A program made the translations under genes and the position numbers. The notes below the pieces were generated by a model. That model ran no database searches, was not told the DNA's origin, and saw only the letters and a program-made list of their open reading frames with translations. 64,000 nucleotides of DNA, taken from the NCBI GenBank assembly GCA_902554325.1, contig CACDOH010000005.1:1-64000 (forward strand), written 5' to 3'. Source of the stretch: an uncultured Pelagibacteraceae bacterium (GTDB lineage: Bacteria > Pseudomonadota > Alphaproteobacteria > Pelagibacterales > AG-422-B15). Shown here in pieces: positions 43,827 to 52,695 of this stretch; within the stretch, counting starts at the first letter, position 1; every line of letters begins with the position of its first letter.

Positions 43827-44735
43827 CTATACTAATATTCTAAGTATTTGTTTTTGGACATGGAGTCTGTTAGATGCCTCTTCCCAAATTTTTGAGTTTG
43901 CTCCATCAATGACTACCTCTTCAACTTCTTGGCCCCTATTGGCTGGTAAGCAATGCATAAACATACAATCTTTTTTTGCCTTATTCATTAAGGATTTTGT
44001 TACTCTAAAATTATGTAACTCTTTAATCACTTGTTCATCAGTTTCTTCGCCCATTGACTGCCATGTGTCTGTTATAATCACATCAGCTGCAGATAAAATT
44101 TCATCATTAATTTGATTATGAATTATACTTTCTACATTTAAGTTTACTTTATATTTAGTAATTTTATGTAAGTATAAATCTCTCGATCTATTAGGTGAAA
44201 AAATACTAAATTTAAATCCTAAATTTTTGGAATGAGCTTCAATCCATGAATGCGCTACATTGGTTATAGGGCCAAACCAAGTAATATTTAAATTTTCTAA
44301 AGAACCTTTTTCTTCAATGATTGTCATTAGACCCGCCATGCATTGGCACGGATGAGATAAATTTGAAAGTCCATTAATAATAGGCACACTTGAAACTTCT
44401 ATACTGTCTAATATGGTCTGGTGGTTATTTACTCGCATAACTATCCCATCAGAATAGAGACTGAAAGTTTTGATTGTATCTGAGAGACTTTCCTTGCCAC
44501 TACTCAAGTGTATATCTGAGCCGTTAAGTATAATTGATGACCCGCCTAGTTGCTTAATTGCAAGATCAAATGAAAGTCTTGTTCTTGTAGAATTTTTTTC
44601 AAAAAATAAAATTAAGTTTTTTTCAGATAATATTTCTTTTGAGCTAAAATTGTGATTTTTATTTTCTATAGCTGAATTAAGCAATGCGTTAATTTCTTCA
44701 GTAGTAAAATCTTTAATATCTATAAAGTTTTTCAC
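43827..44735 (-). CDS. argF: Ornithine carbamoyltransferase
   Basis: This 302-aa enzyme joins carbamoyl phosphate to ornithine to make citrulline. FEKNSTRTRLSFD (carbamoyl-phosphate site), LSHPCQCMAGL, DTWQSMGEE (ornithine site) and FMHCLPANRGQEV are all intact. I place the start at the GTG at 44735 (VKNFIDIKDF, usual N-terminus), which overlaps the argD stop as GTGA. A TTG at 44753 would add six residues. It is coupled to argD. Confidence 0.94.
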   Translation of the reverse strand: MKNFIDIKDFTTEEINALLNSAIENKNHNFSSKEILSEKNLILFFEKNSTRTRLSFDLAIKQLGGSSIILNGSDIHLSSGKESLSDTIKTFSLYSDGIVMRVNNHQTILDSIEVSSVPIINGLSNLSHPCQCMAGLMTIIEEKGSLENLNITWFGPITNVAHSWIEAHSKNLGFKFSIFSPNRSRDLYLHKITKYKVNLNVESIIHNQINDEILSAADVIITDTWQSMGEETDEQVIKELHNFRVTKSLMNKAKKDCMFMHCLPANRGQEVEEVVIDGANSKIWEEASNRLHVQKQILRILV

Positions 44736-45901
44736 GAGGATAACTCTTTGCAAGTCGATCTAATTTTATCGATTGCTTCATCACATTCTGAATTAGATAA
44801 ATTTATTGGGGGAAGAAGCCTTACAACATTATCAGACGCCTTAACCGTTAAAATAAAATTTTTACGTGCTTGTTTAACAAAATCTTCATTATTAATGTTA
44901 CATTTTAATCCTAGAATAAAACCCTTTCCTCTTATACCCTCAATAATATCTGGATAATCATTAGCAACTTTATTTAGATCTATTAATAATTTTTCAGAAA
45001 CTGTGACAACTTCGCTAAAAAATTTTGGAGAAGTCATCAAATCTAACACAGCATTTCCAACACTGCACGCTAGAGGATTTCCGCCAAAGGTTGATCCGTG
45101 TGACCCAAACTCCATAGCGTCACCTACCTTTTTTGACGTTAAACATGCTCCGATTGGAAAACCGTTACCAATTGCCTTCGCAATAGTCATTATATCTGGT
45201 TCTATATTTGACCACTGATAGGCGAACATTTTTCCTGTTCGACCCATTCCACATTGCACTTCATCAAATATAAGCAAAACTTCATTTTCATCACACAATT
45301 TCCTGATTGCATCTAGGCAAAATGGAGGAACTTCTCTTACTCCGCCTTCACCTTGAATGGGTTCTATAATTACCGCTGCAGTCTTTTCGTTAATTGAACT
45401 CTTTAATAATTCATGATCACCAAACTCAAGAAACTTAAAATCATTCACAGCTGTATTAAATGACTCCATTTTTTCAGGTCCTTGAGCTGCAAGCGCACCT
45501 ATGGTTCTTCCGTGAAAAGAACCACTAAAACTAATAATCTCTTTTTTCACTTTAGAGTTTTTAGATTTATGGAAATATCTTCTAGCAATCTTAATACTTG
45601 CCTCTACTGCTTCTGTACCTGAATTACAAAAGAAAGCATAGTGTGCAAAACATAATTCACACAAACGTGAAGCTAATAGTTCTTGCTCAGGAATTTGATA
45701 TATATTTGAAAGGTGCCAGAGTTTTTCTGATTGTTCTCTTAGTTTTTGATTTAGATAAGGATGAGAATATCCTAACGAATTTACTGCTATACCTGATCCA
45801 AAATCCAAGTATTTTTTACCTGATTTTTCATATAAATAACAACCTTCGCCGTGAGTAAACGTTAATTCAGACCTTGGATAAGTTGGTAATATATTATTCA
45901 T
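44732..45901 (-). CDS. argD: Acetylornithine aminotransferase
   Basis: This 389-aa PLP enzyme transaminates N-acetylglutamate semialdehyde to N-acetylornithine. YLDFGSGIAVNSLGYSHP, FFCNSGTEAVEASIKIAR, SFHGRTIGALAAQG, LIFDEVQCGMGRTGKMFAYQ and the PLP-lysine segment IMTIAKAIGNGFPIGACL are typical. The related succinyldiaminopimelate step may also use it, which would serve dapD/dapE at 53588-55564. It is followed by argF (4-base overlap) and preceded by one base by an ABC-2 permease gene. Confidence 0.92.
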   Translation of the reverse strand: MNNILPTYPRSELTFTHGEGCYLYEKSGKKYLDFGSGIAVNSLGYSHPYLNQKLREQSEKLWHLSNIYQIPEQELLASRLCELCFAHYAFFCNSGTEAVEASIKIARRYFHKSKNSKVKKEIISFSGSFHGRTIGALAAQGPEKMESFNTAVNDFKFLEFGDHELLKSSINEKTAAVIIEPIQGEGGVREVPPFCLDAIRKLCDENEVLLIFDEVQCGMGRTGKMFAYQWSNIEPDIMTIAKAIGNGFPIGACLTSKKVGDAMEFGSHGSTFGGNPLACSVGNAVLDLMTSPKFFSEVVTVSEKLLIDLNKVANDYPDIIEGIRGKGFILGLKCNINNEDFVKQARKNFILTVKASDNVVRLLPPINLSNSECDEAIDKIRSTCKELSS

Positions 45902-45902
45902 T

Positions 45903-46670
45903 TTAAGCTCTTAATTTATACCCAGTTTTTAACATTAAATAATTAATAACTATTAGAGATATCAAAACTATAATCAAGATAGTAAGCGCATGCAAAATTG
46001 AAGAGTCGCTTGCCCCTAGAAATCCAAACCTAAAACCATCAATCATATAAAAGAATGGGTTAATGAGACTTGCTCTTTGGATTGCATCCGGTAGAACTGT
46101 AATTGAATAAAAAGTTCCAGATAAAAAAGATAGTGGTACAATCACAAAATTACCAACTGTACCTAAATGGTCCCATTTTTCGGCCCAGATACCAGATATC
46201 ATCCCAATCAATGACATTATAGCTGAAGCTAGAATGGCAAAGATTAAAATAATCCACAAATTATAAACAGTTACCTCAATAAATGGCATCATAACTAAAG
46301 CACACGCAATAGCTGATGCAAGACCTCGGGTTATTCCAGCAAGTGTGAATGCCAAAATAATTTCAACGTTACTAAGTGGAGGCATAAGTAAATCTACAAT
46401 ATTTCCTTGTACTTTAGACATTAAAATTGATGATGAATTATTCATAAACGCGTTCTGAATAATAGTCATCATGATAAGTCCGGGAAAAAGAAAACTTTTA
46501 AAACTATCTAGTGGATAGTCTGCTCTGACAGAGCCAATGGCAGTTGTGAATATGATTAAAAATAATAAGCTTGTCAAAGCAGGTGCAGCAATTGTCTGCA
46601 AAGGTATTTTTGTAAACCTCTGGACTTCCTTTTTGTAGAGAGTAATAAAACCAATAGGGTTGTAATTCAT
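45903..46670 (-). CDS. ABC-2 type exporter permease (YadH/NodJ-like)
   Basis: This 255-aa membrane protein has six helices and the ABC-2 signature (SSSILMSKVQGNIVDLLMPPLSNVEIILAFTLAG, then VPLSFLSGTFYSITVLPDAIQRASLINPFFYMIDGFRFGFLG). It matches the YadH group, whose substrate is not known. No ATPase gene lies beside it, so its partner is elsewhere. It is followed by argD one base later, an arrangement that may simply be shared transcription. Confidence 0.85.
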   Translation of the reverse strand: MNYNPIGFITLYKKEVQRFTKIPLQTIAAPALTSLLFLIIFTTAIGSVRADYPLDSFKSFLFPGLIMMTIIQNAFMNNSSSILMSKVQGNIVDLLMPPLSNVEIILAFTLAGITRGLASAIACALVMMPFIEVTVYNLWIILIFAILASAIMSLIGMISGIWAEKWDHLGTVGNFVIVPLSFLSGTFYSITVLPDAIQRASLINPFFYMIDGFRFGFLGASDSSILHALTILIIVLISLIVINYLMLKTGYKLRA

Positions 46671-46859
46671 AGCGACTATTTAAATATATTTCGTAAAATG
46701 TCATTAATATTTAAATTTCAATAAGATATCTATTTACCTGAAATTTAATGGGAATTTATTTCTACTCACAAATAACCTAAAATAATTCAATATTTAGTAT
46801 ATTTCTATTGAATTTAGTCAAAATGTAGTGGTAAGCTTTTAATAATTAAGGAGATTACT

Positions 46860-47318
46860 ATGTCTTGGACTTATGAGAGAGTGGAAAAACTCAAGCAATT
46901 GTGGGAAGAAGGACTAACAGCTAGCAGAATTGCAGCTGAACTTGGAGAAGTGACCAGAAATGCTGTAATTGGTAAAGCACATAGACTAGGGCTTTCAGGA
47001 AGGATGGCATCAAAGAAGTCTAATGGTGGTGTCTCAATTATAAGAAAGAAAAGGATTAATATATCTCAAGCACAAAAAATAATAGACATTTCGCCCGACA
47101 TCGACGAACCAATGAATCCAACGGCATTTCAGAATATAAAAGATGGACTTTGCCGATGGCCCTTAGGTGAACCAGAGGAAATTGATTTTAAGTTTTGTGG
47201 CAGAAGCACAAAAGAAGGGGTTGTATATTGTCAATCTCATTATAAGCAGGCTTACCAGCCACTAAGTAAAGTACGTGAAAGAAGAAAAGCTAAAAAAAAG
47301 TTTAGGATAAGTAACTAA
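46860..47318 (+). CDS. gcrA: Cell-cycle regulator GcrA
   Basis: This 152-aa protein is GcrA, the sigma70-associated transcription factor that reads GANTC methylation and drives cell-cycle genes in Alphaproteobacteria. The N-terminal MSWTYERVEKLKQLWEEG-L-ASRIAAELG helix-turn-helix is clear, and RNAVIGKAHRLGLSGR follows. The C-terminal CRWPLGEPEEIDFKFCG...YCQSHYKQAY metal-type domain is intact. A strong TAAGGAG ribosome site ends 6 bases before the ATG. It is the clearest marker of class in this window. Confidence 0.95.
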   Translation: MSWTYERVEKLKQLWEEGLTASRIAAELGEVTRNAVIGKAHRLGLSGRMASKKSNGGVSIIRKKRINISQAQKIIDISPDIDEPMNPTAFQNIKDGLCRWPLGEPEEIDFKFCGRSTKEGVVYCQSHYKQAYQPLSKVRERRKAKKKFRISN

Positions 47319-47398
47319 AAACTCAAAATTAAACTTAAGCTGAAAGAAAATACCAACAAAATTACTACTACGCATATCACTGCATTCATTAAACTCAT
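47315..47398 (-). CDS. Putative 27-aa single-helix membrane micropeptide
   Basis: An ATG at 47398, three bases after the M48 protease stop, opens 27 codons ending in TAG at 47315. The peptide starts MSLMNAV and then is almost wholly hydrophobic (Val, Ile, Leu, Phe, Ser), one membrane helix in size. It lies on the same strand as the protease and DMT genes, and its end overlaps the gcrA stop by 4 bases. No obvious ribosome site. Whether it is translated is unknown; position and composition make it more than a random ORF. Confidence 0.35.
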   Translation of the reverse strand: MSLMNAVICVVVILLVFSFSLSLILSF

Positions 47399-47401
47399 TT
47401 T

Positions 47402-48466
47402 TTAATCAGCTTTCTCATAACTAGGAATTAATGGTACATTTTTTTCTATTTTATTTTTAATTTCTTGAATTGTCGCTTCCATTCTTACATATCGTTCTGC
47501 TGTAGATGGATGTGTACCACCCTGAGAATATATAGAATTTGGAACTTCTACTGCAAACCTCCTCCAAAAATCAACTGCGTCATCAAGATTATAGCCAGCT
47601 CTCTGAAGTATATACATACTTAAGTAATCTGCCTCATTCTCATAATTAATTGAATATGCGGAGGCCCCCATACTTTGACCAATTTCCATCATATCTTGGG
47701 GAAGTCCAACATAAATACCTAAAAGTAAACCAAGAAGTGCTCCTGCCTGAGCGTTTTCAATTTTATCAGCAACATGCTTATTTGCATTATGACCTAGTTC
47801 ATGTGCAAAAACAATTGCTGCACCTGTTTCATTCATCATTAACCACTTCGCCATTCTCAGTGAAAAGACCATGATGTCACCATTTGCAAATGCATTAAAT
47901 GTATTATTATCGAGGTCAATCACAAAATCAAATCTACATCTCTGCTCACTTCGAACCTTAAAATCAATGATCTCATTATTTCTCAAAATTTTTAAATCAT
48001 ACAATTTTTTATATTCTCTATCTACCTTCTCGATATAAGAGGAATATGCATCCTTACCTTGTTTGATCTTTTCTCCATCAATTTCAAGAATCTCATCTCC
48101 AGCTAATATCCCAGCTTTACCAGCTGGTGAAACTGTACCAAGGCTTACAACCTTTAACTTAGATCCTAGACCTAATGATTGATTAATCTCTTCACGAATG
48201 CTCTCATATGCTGAATTTTCATTTCCTAAGTTCATACCAAGTGAATAAATGCGGTCATCTTCCTCACAAAGTTCTGCAGCACTAAATAAAATATCAGTGC
48301 CCATTGCTGAGAATGGAATGTAAGTGTTTAGCCAAGAGTCCGCGAACATCTGATTTTGAATATCTCGTTCTTTATCTGTAAGCACGGTACTGTATTCTGG
48401 AAGCTTTGTTTGAGGCTGAGCACATGAAAAAATTAATAAAAAAGAAAACAGCATTAAAACTCTCAT
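47402..48466 (-). CDS. M48-family metalloprotease lipoprotein with PDZ domain
   Basis: This 354-aa protein has a lipoprotein signal (hydrophobic 4-14, Cys at 15). A PDZ-like segment lies at about 105-170 (SPAGKAGILAGDEILEIDG), and the zinc motif H222-E-L-G-H226 in AAIVFAHELGHNANKH is followed by the Glu ligand region YENEADYLSMYIL. It should act as a periplasmic zinc protease in envelope quality control, like BepA/LoiP relatives. It overlaps the DMT gene upstream by 4 bases. Confidence 0.88.
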   Translation of the reverse strand: MRVLMLFSFLLIFSCAQPQTKLPEYSTVLTDKERDIQNQMFADSWLNTYIPFSAMGTDILFSAAELCEEDDRIYSLGMNLGNENSAYESIREEINQSLGLGSKLKVVSLGTVSPAGKAGILAGDEILEIDGEKIKQGKDAYSSYIEKVDREYKKLYDLKILRNNEIIDFKVRSEQRCRFDFVIDLDNNTFNAFANGDIMVFSLRMAKWLMMNETGAAIVFAHELGHNANKHVADKIENAQAGALLGLLLGIYVGLPQDMMEIGQSMGASAYSINYENEADYLSMYILQRAGYNLDDAVDFWRRFAVEVPNSIYSQGGTHPSTAERYVRMEATIQEIKNKIEKNVPLIPSYEKAD

Positions 48467-49344
48467 AAAGCTACCTTATCAATATTTTCTTTTTTAATCA
48501 TGTAGTAAGAATGTCCAAATACTATAAGTATAATTAATATTCCACCTATCAAGGTTTTCTGAGTAGGTTCTTCAAATATAAACAGCCATACCCATAAAGG
48601 ACCCAGCGAAGTTTCAAGGAGAAAAAATATGCCAACTTCTGGCGAACTAATATATTGAGGCGCTATACTTATAAATACAAAGGACACTCCTACAGTTATA
48701 ATCATAAGAGATATCAATAATAGATCATGAGTGCCAATCACAAATGATGAGACAAAAAATGCTGATAGTACAGCTGTGGCTAATTTGCCTAGGATATACG
48801 AGGGTACAAAATTTATTTCAGGCGATCTTCTCATTACCGTAAGACTAGCGCCAACAAAAATTGCGCATAGTAGTCCATAGAAGTCTCCTAGGTACTTATT
48901 GAGTTCATATGACTCATAAAAAATGAATATTACTGCTAATAGGCATCCAAAAGAACAAAACCACGTAATTATCTCAGGCTTTTCATTTAAGAAAATAAAA
49001 GAAAAAATTGCTGCAATTATTGGCACCAAACTAATCATGATAAGTGCATTTGCTACATCCGTGTTTGCTAGCGCCATCACAAAAGTTACATTGGCCCCAA
49101 GAACTAATAGTGCATTGATGATGCCAGAAAAGCCAATGTTTTTAAAATCATCTAAGGCTCTATGATTAAAAAAAATAAAATATCCCACTAAAAGAGCAAG
49201 TCCTGGTAAAAGTGAACGGTAAAATAAAAGATCCCATGTCTCAACACTCACAGATCTGATAATAAGCGCATCTGGAGTAATAATCATGACTCCTATAAAG
49301 GCAAGTAACGTTCCTTTTTGTTTATTTGATAATTTTTCAAACAT
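48463..49344 (-). CDS. DMT superfamily (EamA) transporter
   Basis: This 293-aa protein has ten hydrophobic helices in two EamA repeats, so it is probably a metabolite exporter. The start is set at the ATG at 49344. The frame stays open back to 49425, but those extra codons (AQLDRAPDYESGGREFESLPAR) are a translation of the tRNA-Arg gene and not protein. Only 10 bases separate the tRNA CCA end from the ATG, with no Shine-Dalgarno site. Its message must come from the tRNA transcript. The M48 gene overlaps its end by 4 bases. Confidence 0.82.
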   Translation of the reverse strand: MFEKLSNKQKGTLLAFIGVMIITPDALIIRSVSVETWDLLFYRSLLPGLALLVGYFIFFNHRALDDFKNIGFSGIINALLVLGANVTFVMALANTDVANALIMISLVPIIAAIFSFIFLNEKPEIITWFCSFGCLLAVIFIFYESYELNKYLGDFYGLLCAIFVGASLTVMRRSPEINFVPSYILGKLATAVLSAFFVSSFVIGTHDLLLISLMIITVGVSFVFISIAPQYISSPEVGIFFLLETSLGPLWVWLFIFEEPTQKTLIGGILIILIVFGHSYYMIKKENIDKVAL

Positions 49345-49354
49345 AATATTTTTT

Positions 49355-49431
49355 TGGCGCGCCGGGAGAGATTCGAACTCCCGACCCCCAGATTCGTAGT
49401 CTGGTGCTCTATCCAGCTGAGCCACCGGCGC
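49355..49431 (-). tRNA. tRNA-Arg (anticodon ACG)
   Basis: The 77-base minus-strand sequence folds as a full cloverleaf: 7-bp acceptor stem GCGCCGG/CCGGCGC, D arm GCTC..GAGC, anticodon stem CCAGA/TCTGG with loop CTACGAA (anticodon ACG), and T arm with GTTCGAATC. Discriminator G and an encoded CCA end the gene at 49355. A TATAAC -10-like box lies 11 bases upstream (49443-49448). It reads CGU/CGC/CGA codons after A34-to-I34 editing. It is directly followed by a DMT gene. Confidence 0.97.
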
Positions 49432-49469
49432 ATGTAGAATTAGTTATAAGCTACTTTTTTATTAATAAA

Positions 49470-50159
49470 CTAAAATCTTTTTTTTATAAATTTATAAATC
49501 ACAGGAATTATAACAATTAAACTAATTAAAAGTACTGGAAGCAAATACTCTACTTTAAGAATGTCTTCACTAGAGAAACTTTGTGTATCAACTATATTTT
49601 GAATGCCATTTCCAATACTAACAAGAATATATGCCCAGGGGATTACACCAAATATAGTTGCAATAAAGTAGTCTCTTAATTTCATATCCAATACTGCAGG
49701 AAGCAAGTTCTGTATGCCAAAAGGTACTCCACCAATTACCCTTATAAAGAGAAGATAACTTATTGCATTTCTATTAAAGCCCTCTTTAAATTTATCAAAT
49801 CTTGAACCGAACTGTCTAAGAATATATCCTTTGAAGAAATACCGAGCATACACAAATACCACCATTGCTCCAATCACTTCTCCTATGATTGCAATAATCA
49901 ACCCAATGTAAATACCAAAATAGAAACCTGCCAGAATGCAAACAGGTGTAATTGGTCCCATAATTGAGATCATAAGGGCTATTATCAGTATACTGAAAAA
50001 TATGGATAAAACTGGATTTACAATAATATAGTCTTGGATTAGGCCATTTTGATTTATTAAAAATTCCATTGATATGGGGTTATATTTACCCAATAAATAG
50101 AGAACAGATACAAATAAGGTGATGCCAACTATGATGTTTATTATCTTGTTTTTGAACAT
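49470..50159 (-). CDS. DedA/VTT-domain (TVP38/TMEM64-like) membrane protein
   Basis: This 229-aa protein has about five or six hydrophobic helices and the VTT-domain pattern: ITPVCILAGFYFGIYIGLIIAIIGEVIGAMVVFVYARYFF, then YLLFIRVIGGVPFGIQNLLPAVLDMKLRDYFIATIFGVIPWAYILVSIGNG. Proteins of this family are linked to membrane lipid flipping and proton-driven transport. It lies upstream of the tRNA and is divergent from rpmH. Confidence 0.82.
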   Translation of the reverse strand: MFKNKIINIIVGITLFVSVLYLLGKYNPISMEFLINQNGLIQDYIIVNPVLSIFFSILIIALMISIMGPITPVCILAGFYFGIYIGLIIAIIGEVIGAMVVFVYARYFFKGYILRQFGSRFDKFKEGFNRNAISYLLFIRVIGGVPFGIQNLLPAVLDMKLRDYFIATIFGVIPWAYILVSIGNGIQNIVDTQSFSSEDILKVEYLLPVLLISLIVIIPVIYKFIKKRF

Positions 50160-50182
50160 TTGACTTAATTAATGAATATTAT

Positions 50183-50211
50183 TTGACTATATAATGAATG
50201 CAATTTATAAG
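50183..50211 (+). promoter_or_regulatory. Strong sigma70-like promoter for rpmH-rnpA-yidDC
   Basis: TTGACT (50183-50188), a 17-base spacer and TATAAG (50206-50211) each differ from consensus by one base. Transcription would start near 50218, giving a leader of about 26 bases before rpmH. This is the best promoter match noticed in the window. Confidence 0.65.
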
Positions 50212-50243
50212 CCATTTCACTAATTCAATCTAACTAATTTATT

Positions 50244-50378
50244 ATGAAAAGAACGTTTCAGCCCAGTAATCTAGTAAAGAAAAGACGGCACGGTTTTAGA
50301 GCCCGATCTGCTACTAAGGATGGTCGTATAATCTTGGCTAGACGTCGCTCTAAAGGTAGAAAAGTTCTTTCGGCCTAA
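50244..50378 (+). CDS. rpmH: 50S ribosomal protein L34
   Basis: The 44-codon ORF from ATG 50244 encodes L34: [20 protein letters not shown] then [15 protein letters not shown] and a KGRKVLSA tail. Highly basic and full length for the family. It sits 14 bases before rnpA, the universal order. Confidence 0.97.
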   Translation: MKRTFQPSNLVKKRRHGFRARSATKDGRIILARRRSKGRKVLSA

Positions 50379-50392
50379 CTAATCAGTTCATC

Positions 50393-50725
50393 ATGAAAAG
50401 TCTTGTTACACTAAAATCCTCTAAGGATTTTCTAGAGGCTAAAAAAGGTCTATTTTATCGGAGTAGATCCTTTCTTTTACAAGCATTTGAGGTTAAGAAT
50501 AGCAATGAAATTAAGGTTGGGTATACCGTCTCAAAACAAAATGGAAATGCGGTAGTTCGTAATAAAATTAAAAGAAGATTAAGAGTGCTGGCAAATACAA
50601 TATTAGGGAACTATGGCATTAAAAACTGGAATTATGTCATCATTGGAAAGAAAAATGCAATGGTTGAAGATTTTGAAAAATTAGAAAATGAAATGCTAAT
50701 AGCATTAAAAAAAATACACAGATAA
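50393..50725 (+). CDS. rnpA: Ribonuclease P protein component
   Basis: This 110-aa basic protein binds the RNase P RNA to help trim tRNA 5' ends. The signature [17 protein letters not shown] is intact, with the central cleft strands before it ([13 protein letters not shown]-like region and KVGYTVSK). It follows rpmH and precedes yidD by 4 bases, as usual. Confidence 0.94.
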   Translation: MKSLVTLKSSKDFLEAKKGLFYRSRSFLLQAFEVKNSNEIKVGYTVSKQNGNAVVRNKIKRRLRVLANTILGNYGIKNWNYVIIGKKNAMVEDFEKLENEMLIALKKIHR

Positions 50726-50729
50726 TTTT

Positions 50730-50969
50730 ATGATTAAATATTTTTTCCTATTCTTAATTACAATTTATCAAAGATTGATCTCACCTTATTTTCCAAGCTC
50801 GTGTCGGTTTCTGCCAACATGTTCTGAATATACAAAAGAAGCTATTCAATATCACGGCGCACTCAAAGGAGCTTATCTTGGAATGAAAAGAATTAGCAAA
50901 TGTCATCCAGTAAAATTTCTTGGAGGCTCTGAGGGATATGACCCTGTACCGAAGGAAAGAAATAAGTAA
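50730..50969 (+). CDS. yidD: Membrane protein insertion efficiency factor YidD
   Basis: This 79-aa protein has an N-terminal amphipathic membrane-binding helix and the family core [25 protein letters not shown]...[10 protein letters not shown] followed by GYDPVP. YidD assists YidC in inserting inner-membrane proteins. Its stop is directly followed by the yidC start. Confidence 0.94.
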   Translation: MIKYFFLFLITIYQRLISPYFPSSCRFLPTCSEYTKEAIQYHGALKGAYLGMKRISKCHPVKFLGGSEGYDPVPKERNK

Positions 50970-52691
50970 ATGGAAAGTAGAAACTTAATTTTAGCGATAA
51001 TTCTCTCAATTGGTGTGCTTTTCATATGGAGTTTCTTTTTTGAAGCTCCTGAGCAACAAAATTTAGATAAGTTTAGTCTTGATGAAGAAGTATCTGAAGT
51101 TAACTCAGATGAACTAAACATGGAAGCGATAGCCGAGATTGAAGACTCACTTGGCATTGATAATGCAAACACTATTGATTTGAGTGAAGCCCTAAGCAAA
51201 GATCAAAGAGTTAATATAAATACTCAGAGTATTTCTGGATCAATTAATTTAAAAGGTCTTAAAATCGATGATATTGTTTTAAAGAAATATAATGAAACAC
51301 AGGAAGAAGAATCAGAAAAAATTAGACTTCTTCAACCCCTAGATACCTTCAACGGATACGAGGTAACTTTCGGATGGATAAAAAATCAAGATGCCGCATT
51401 TGAAACACCGAATGCTGAAACGGTATGGAAAATCAGAAATAATGTCTCAGTTTTAGACACTTCAAATGATGTTGAATTTGAATGGTCAAACAATACCGGG
51501 CAAACTTTCATCACGAGTATAGCCCTTGATGAAGATTACATGTTCGATGTCACTCAAAAAGTCATAAATAACTCTACTAATAATATTGTTATTAATAATG
51601 CAAGCAAAGTAACTCGGAAACAATCACCCTCTTTATCAGGAATGTTTATTCTTCATGAGGGATTGCTTGGAGTTCTCAAAGAAAAACTTGAACTTATTGA
51701 CTACAGTGATTTAAAGGATGATCAAGAAACACTTAATTTTGAAAGTGACAATGGCTGGGTTGGTATAACTGATAAATACTGGTTGGCTGCATTGATTCCT
51801 GATCAAGAAAAATCCTTTAAAGCTATTTATACTTATGATAATGGCTATATTGCTTATTATAGATCTTTAAATGCCACGAATGTGCCTGCTGGCGAAACAC
51901 ATACTGTTGATAGTCAAATTTTTATTGGAGCCAAAGAGGCTAAATTAATTGATAGATACAAAGAAGATTATGGGATCTATAATTTTGATCTTGCAATTGA
52001 CTGGGGTTGGTTCTACTTCCTAACTAAACCATTATTTAATGTTATTTACTTCTTCTCTCAATTGTCAGGTAATTTCGGCTTGGCTATTATTTACCTAACA
52101 GTCATAACAAGGATAGTCTTTTTCCCGCTAGCAAACTGGTCATTCGTTTCAATGGCAAAAATGAAAATGCTCCAACCAGAAATGACGAGAATAAAAGATC
52201 TCTATAAAGATGACAGGACTCAGCAACAACAAGCTTTGATGGCGTTATACAAAAAAGAAAAAGTGAATCCAATATCGGGGTGTTTACCTATACTTATTCA
52301 AATCCCTTTCTTTTTTGCGATATACAAAATGCTTTTTGTATCCATTGAAATGAGACATGCACCTTTTTATGGATGGATTCAAGATTTGGCAGCAAAAGAT
52401 CCTACAACTATATTTAATTTATTTGGCTTAATTCCATGGGATCCACCTTCTTTTATGATTATTGGCATCTGGCCAGTGTTAATGGGAGTAACCATGTACA
52501 TTCAACAAAAATTAAATCCAGCACCGCCTGACCCAATTCAAGCGAGAATATTTATGTTTTTTCCATTTTTCATAACAGTCTTATTAGCACAATTTGCAGC
52601 TGGATTAGTGATTTATTGGACTACGAATAACGTTCTTTCAATCATTCAGCAGTGGATTATTACTAAAAGAACCACGATAAAAACAAATTAA
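50970..52691 (+). CDS. yidC: Membrane protein insertase YidC
   Basis: This 573-aa protein has an N-terminal membrane helix (residues about 6-24), a large periplasmic domain to about 345, then the conserved insertase core with five helices in total. GNFGLAIIYLTVITRIVFFPLANWS, QQQALMALYKKEKVNPISGCLPILIQIPFFFAIYKML and YWTTNNVLSIIQQW are typical. It inserts respiratory and other proteins into the inner membrane, with or without SecYEG. The engB gene that often follows yidC in Alphaproteobacteria is absent; argB comes next after 4 bases. Confidence 0.95.
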   Translation: MESRNLILAIILSIGVLFIWSFFFEAPEQQNLDKFSLDEEVSEVNSDELNMEAIAEIEDSLGIDNANTIDLSEALSKDQRVNINTQSISGSINLKGLKIDDIVLKKYNETQEEESEKIRLLQPLDTFNGYEVTFGWIKNQDAAFETPNAETVWKIRNNVSVLDTSNDVEFEWSNNTGQTFITSIALDEDYMFDVTQKVINNSTNNIVINNASKVTRKQSPSLSGMFILHEGLLGVLKEKLELIDYSDLKDDQETLNFESDNGWVGITDKYWLAALIPDQEKSFKAIYTYDNGYIAYYRSLNATNVPAGETHTVDSQIFIGAKEAKLIDRYKEDYGIYNFDLAIDWGWFYFLTKPLFNVIYFFSQLSGNFGLAIIYLTVITRIVFFPLANWSFVSMAKMKMLQPEMTRIKDLYKDDRTQQQQALMALYKKEKVNPISGCLPILIQIPFFFAIYKMLFVSIEMRHAPFYGWIQDLAAKDPTTIFNLFGLIPWDPPSFMIIGIWPVLMGVTMYIQQKLNPAPPDPIQARIFMFFPFFITVLLAQFAAGLVIYWTTNNVLSIIQQWIITKRTTIKTN

Positions 52692-52695
52692 TAAA

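Noticed and set aside
46671-46859. CtrA boxes or GANTC site upstream of gcrA
   Set aside because: No TTAA-N7-TTAA pair and no GANTC close to the start were found by eye.
49345-49425. N-terminal extension of the DMT transporter reading AQLDRAPDYESGG...
   Set aside because: It is the translation of the tRNA-Arg gene on the same strand, a well-known false extension; the start was moved to 49344.
50160-50243. Replication origin near rpmH/rnpA
   Set aside because: No dnaA gene, DnaA boxes or DUE seen; in Alphaproteobacteria the origin is usually elsewhere.
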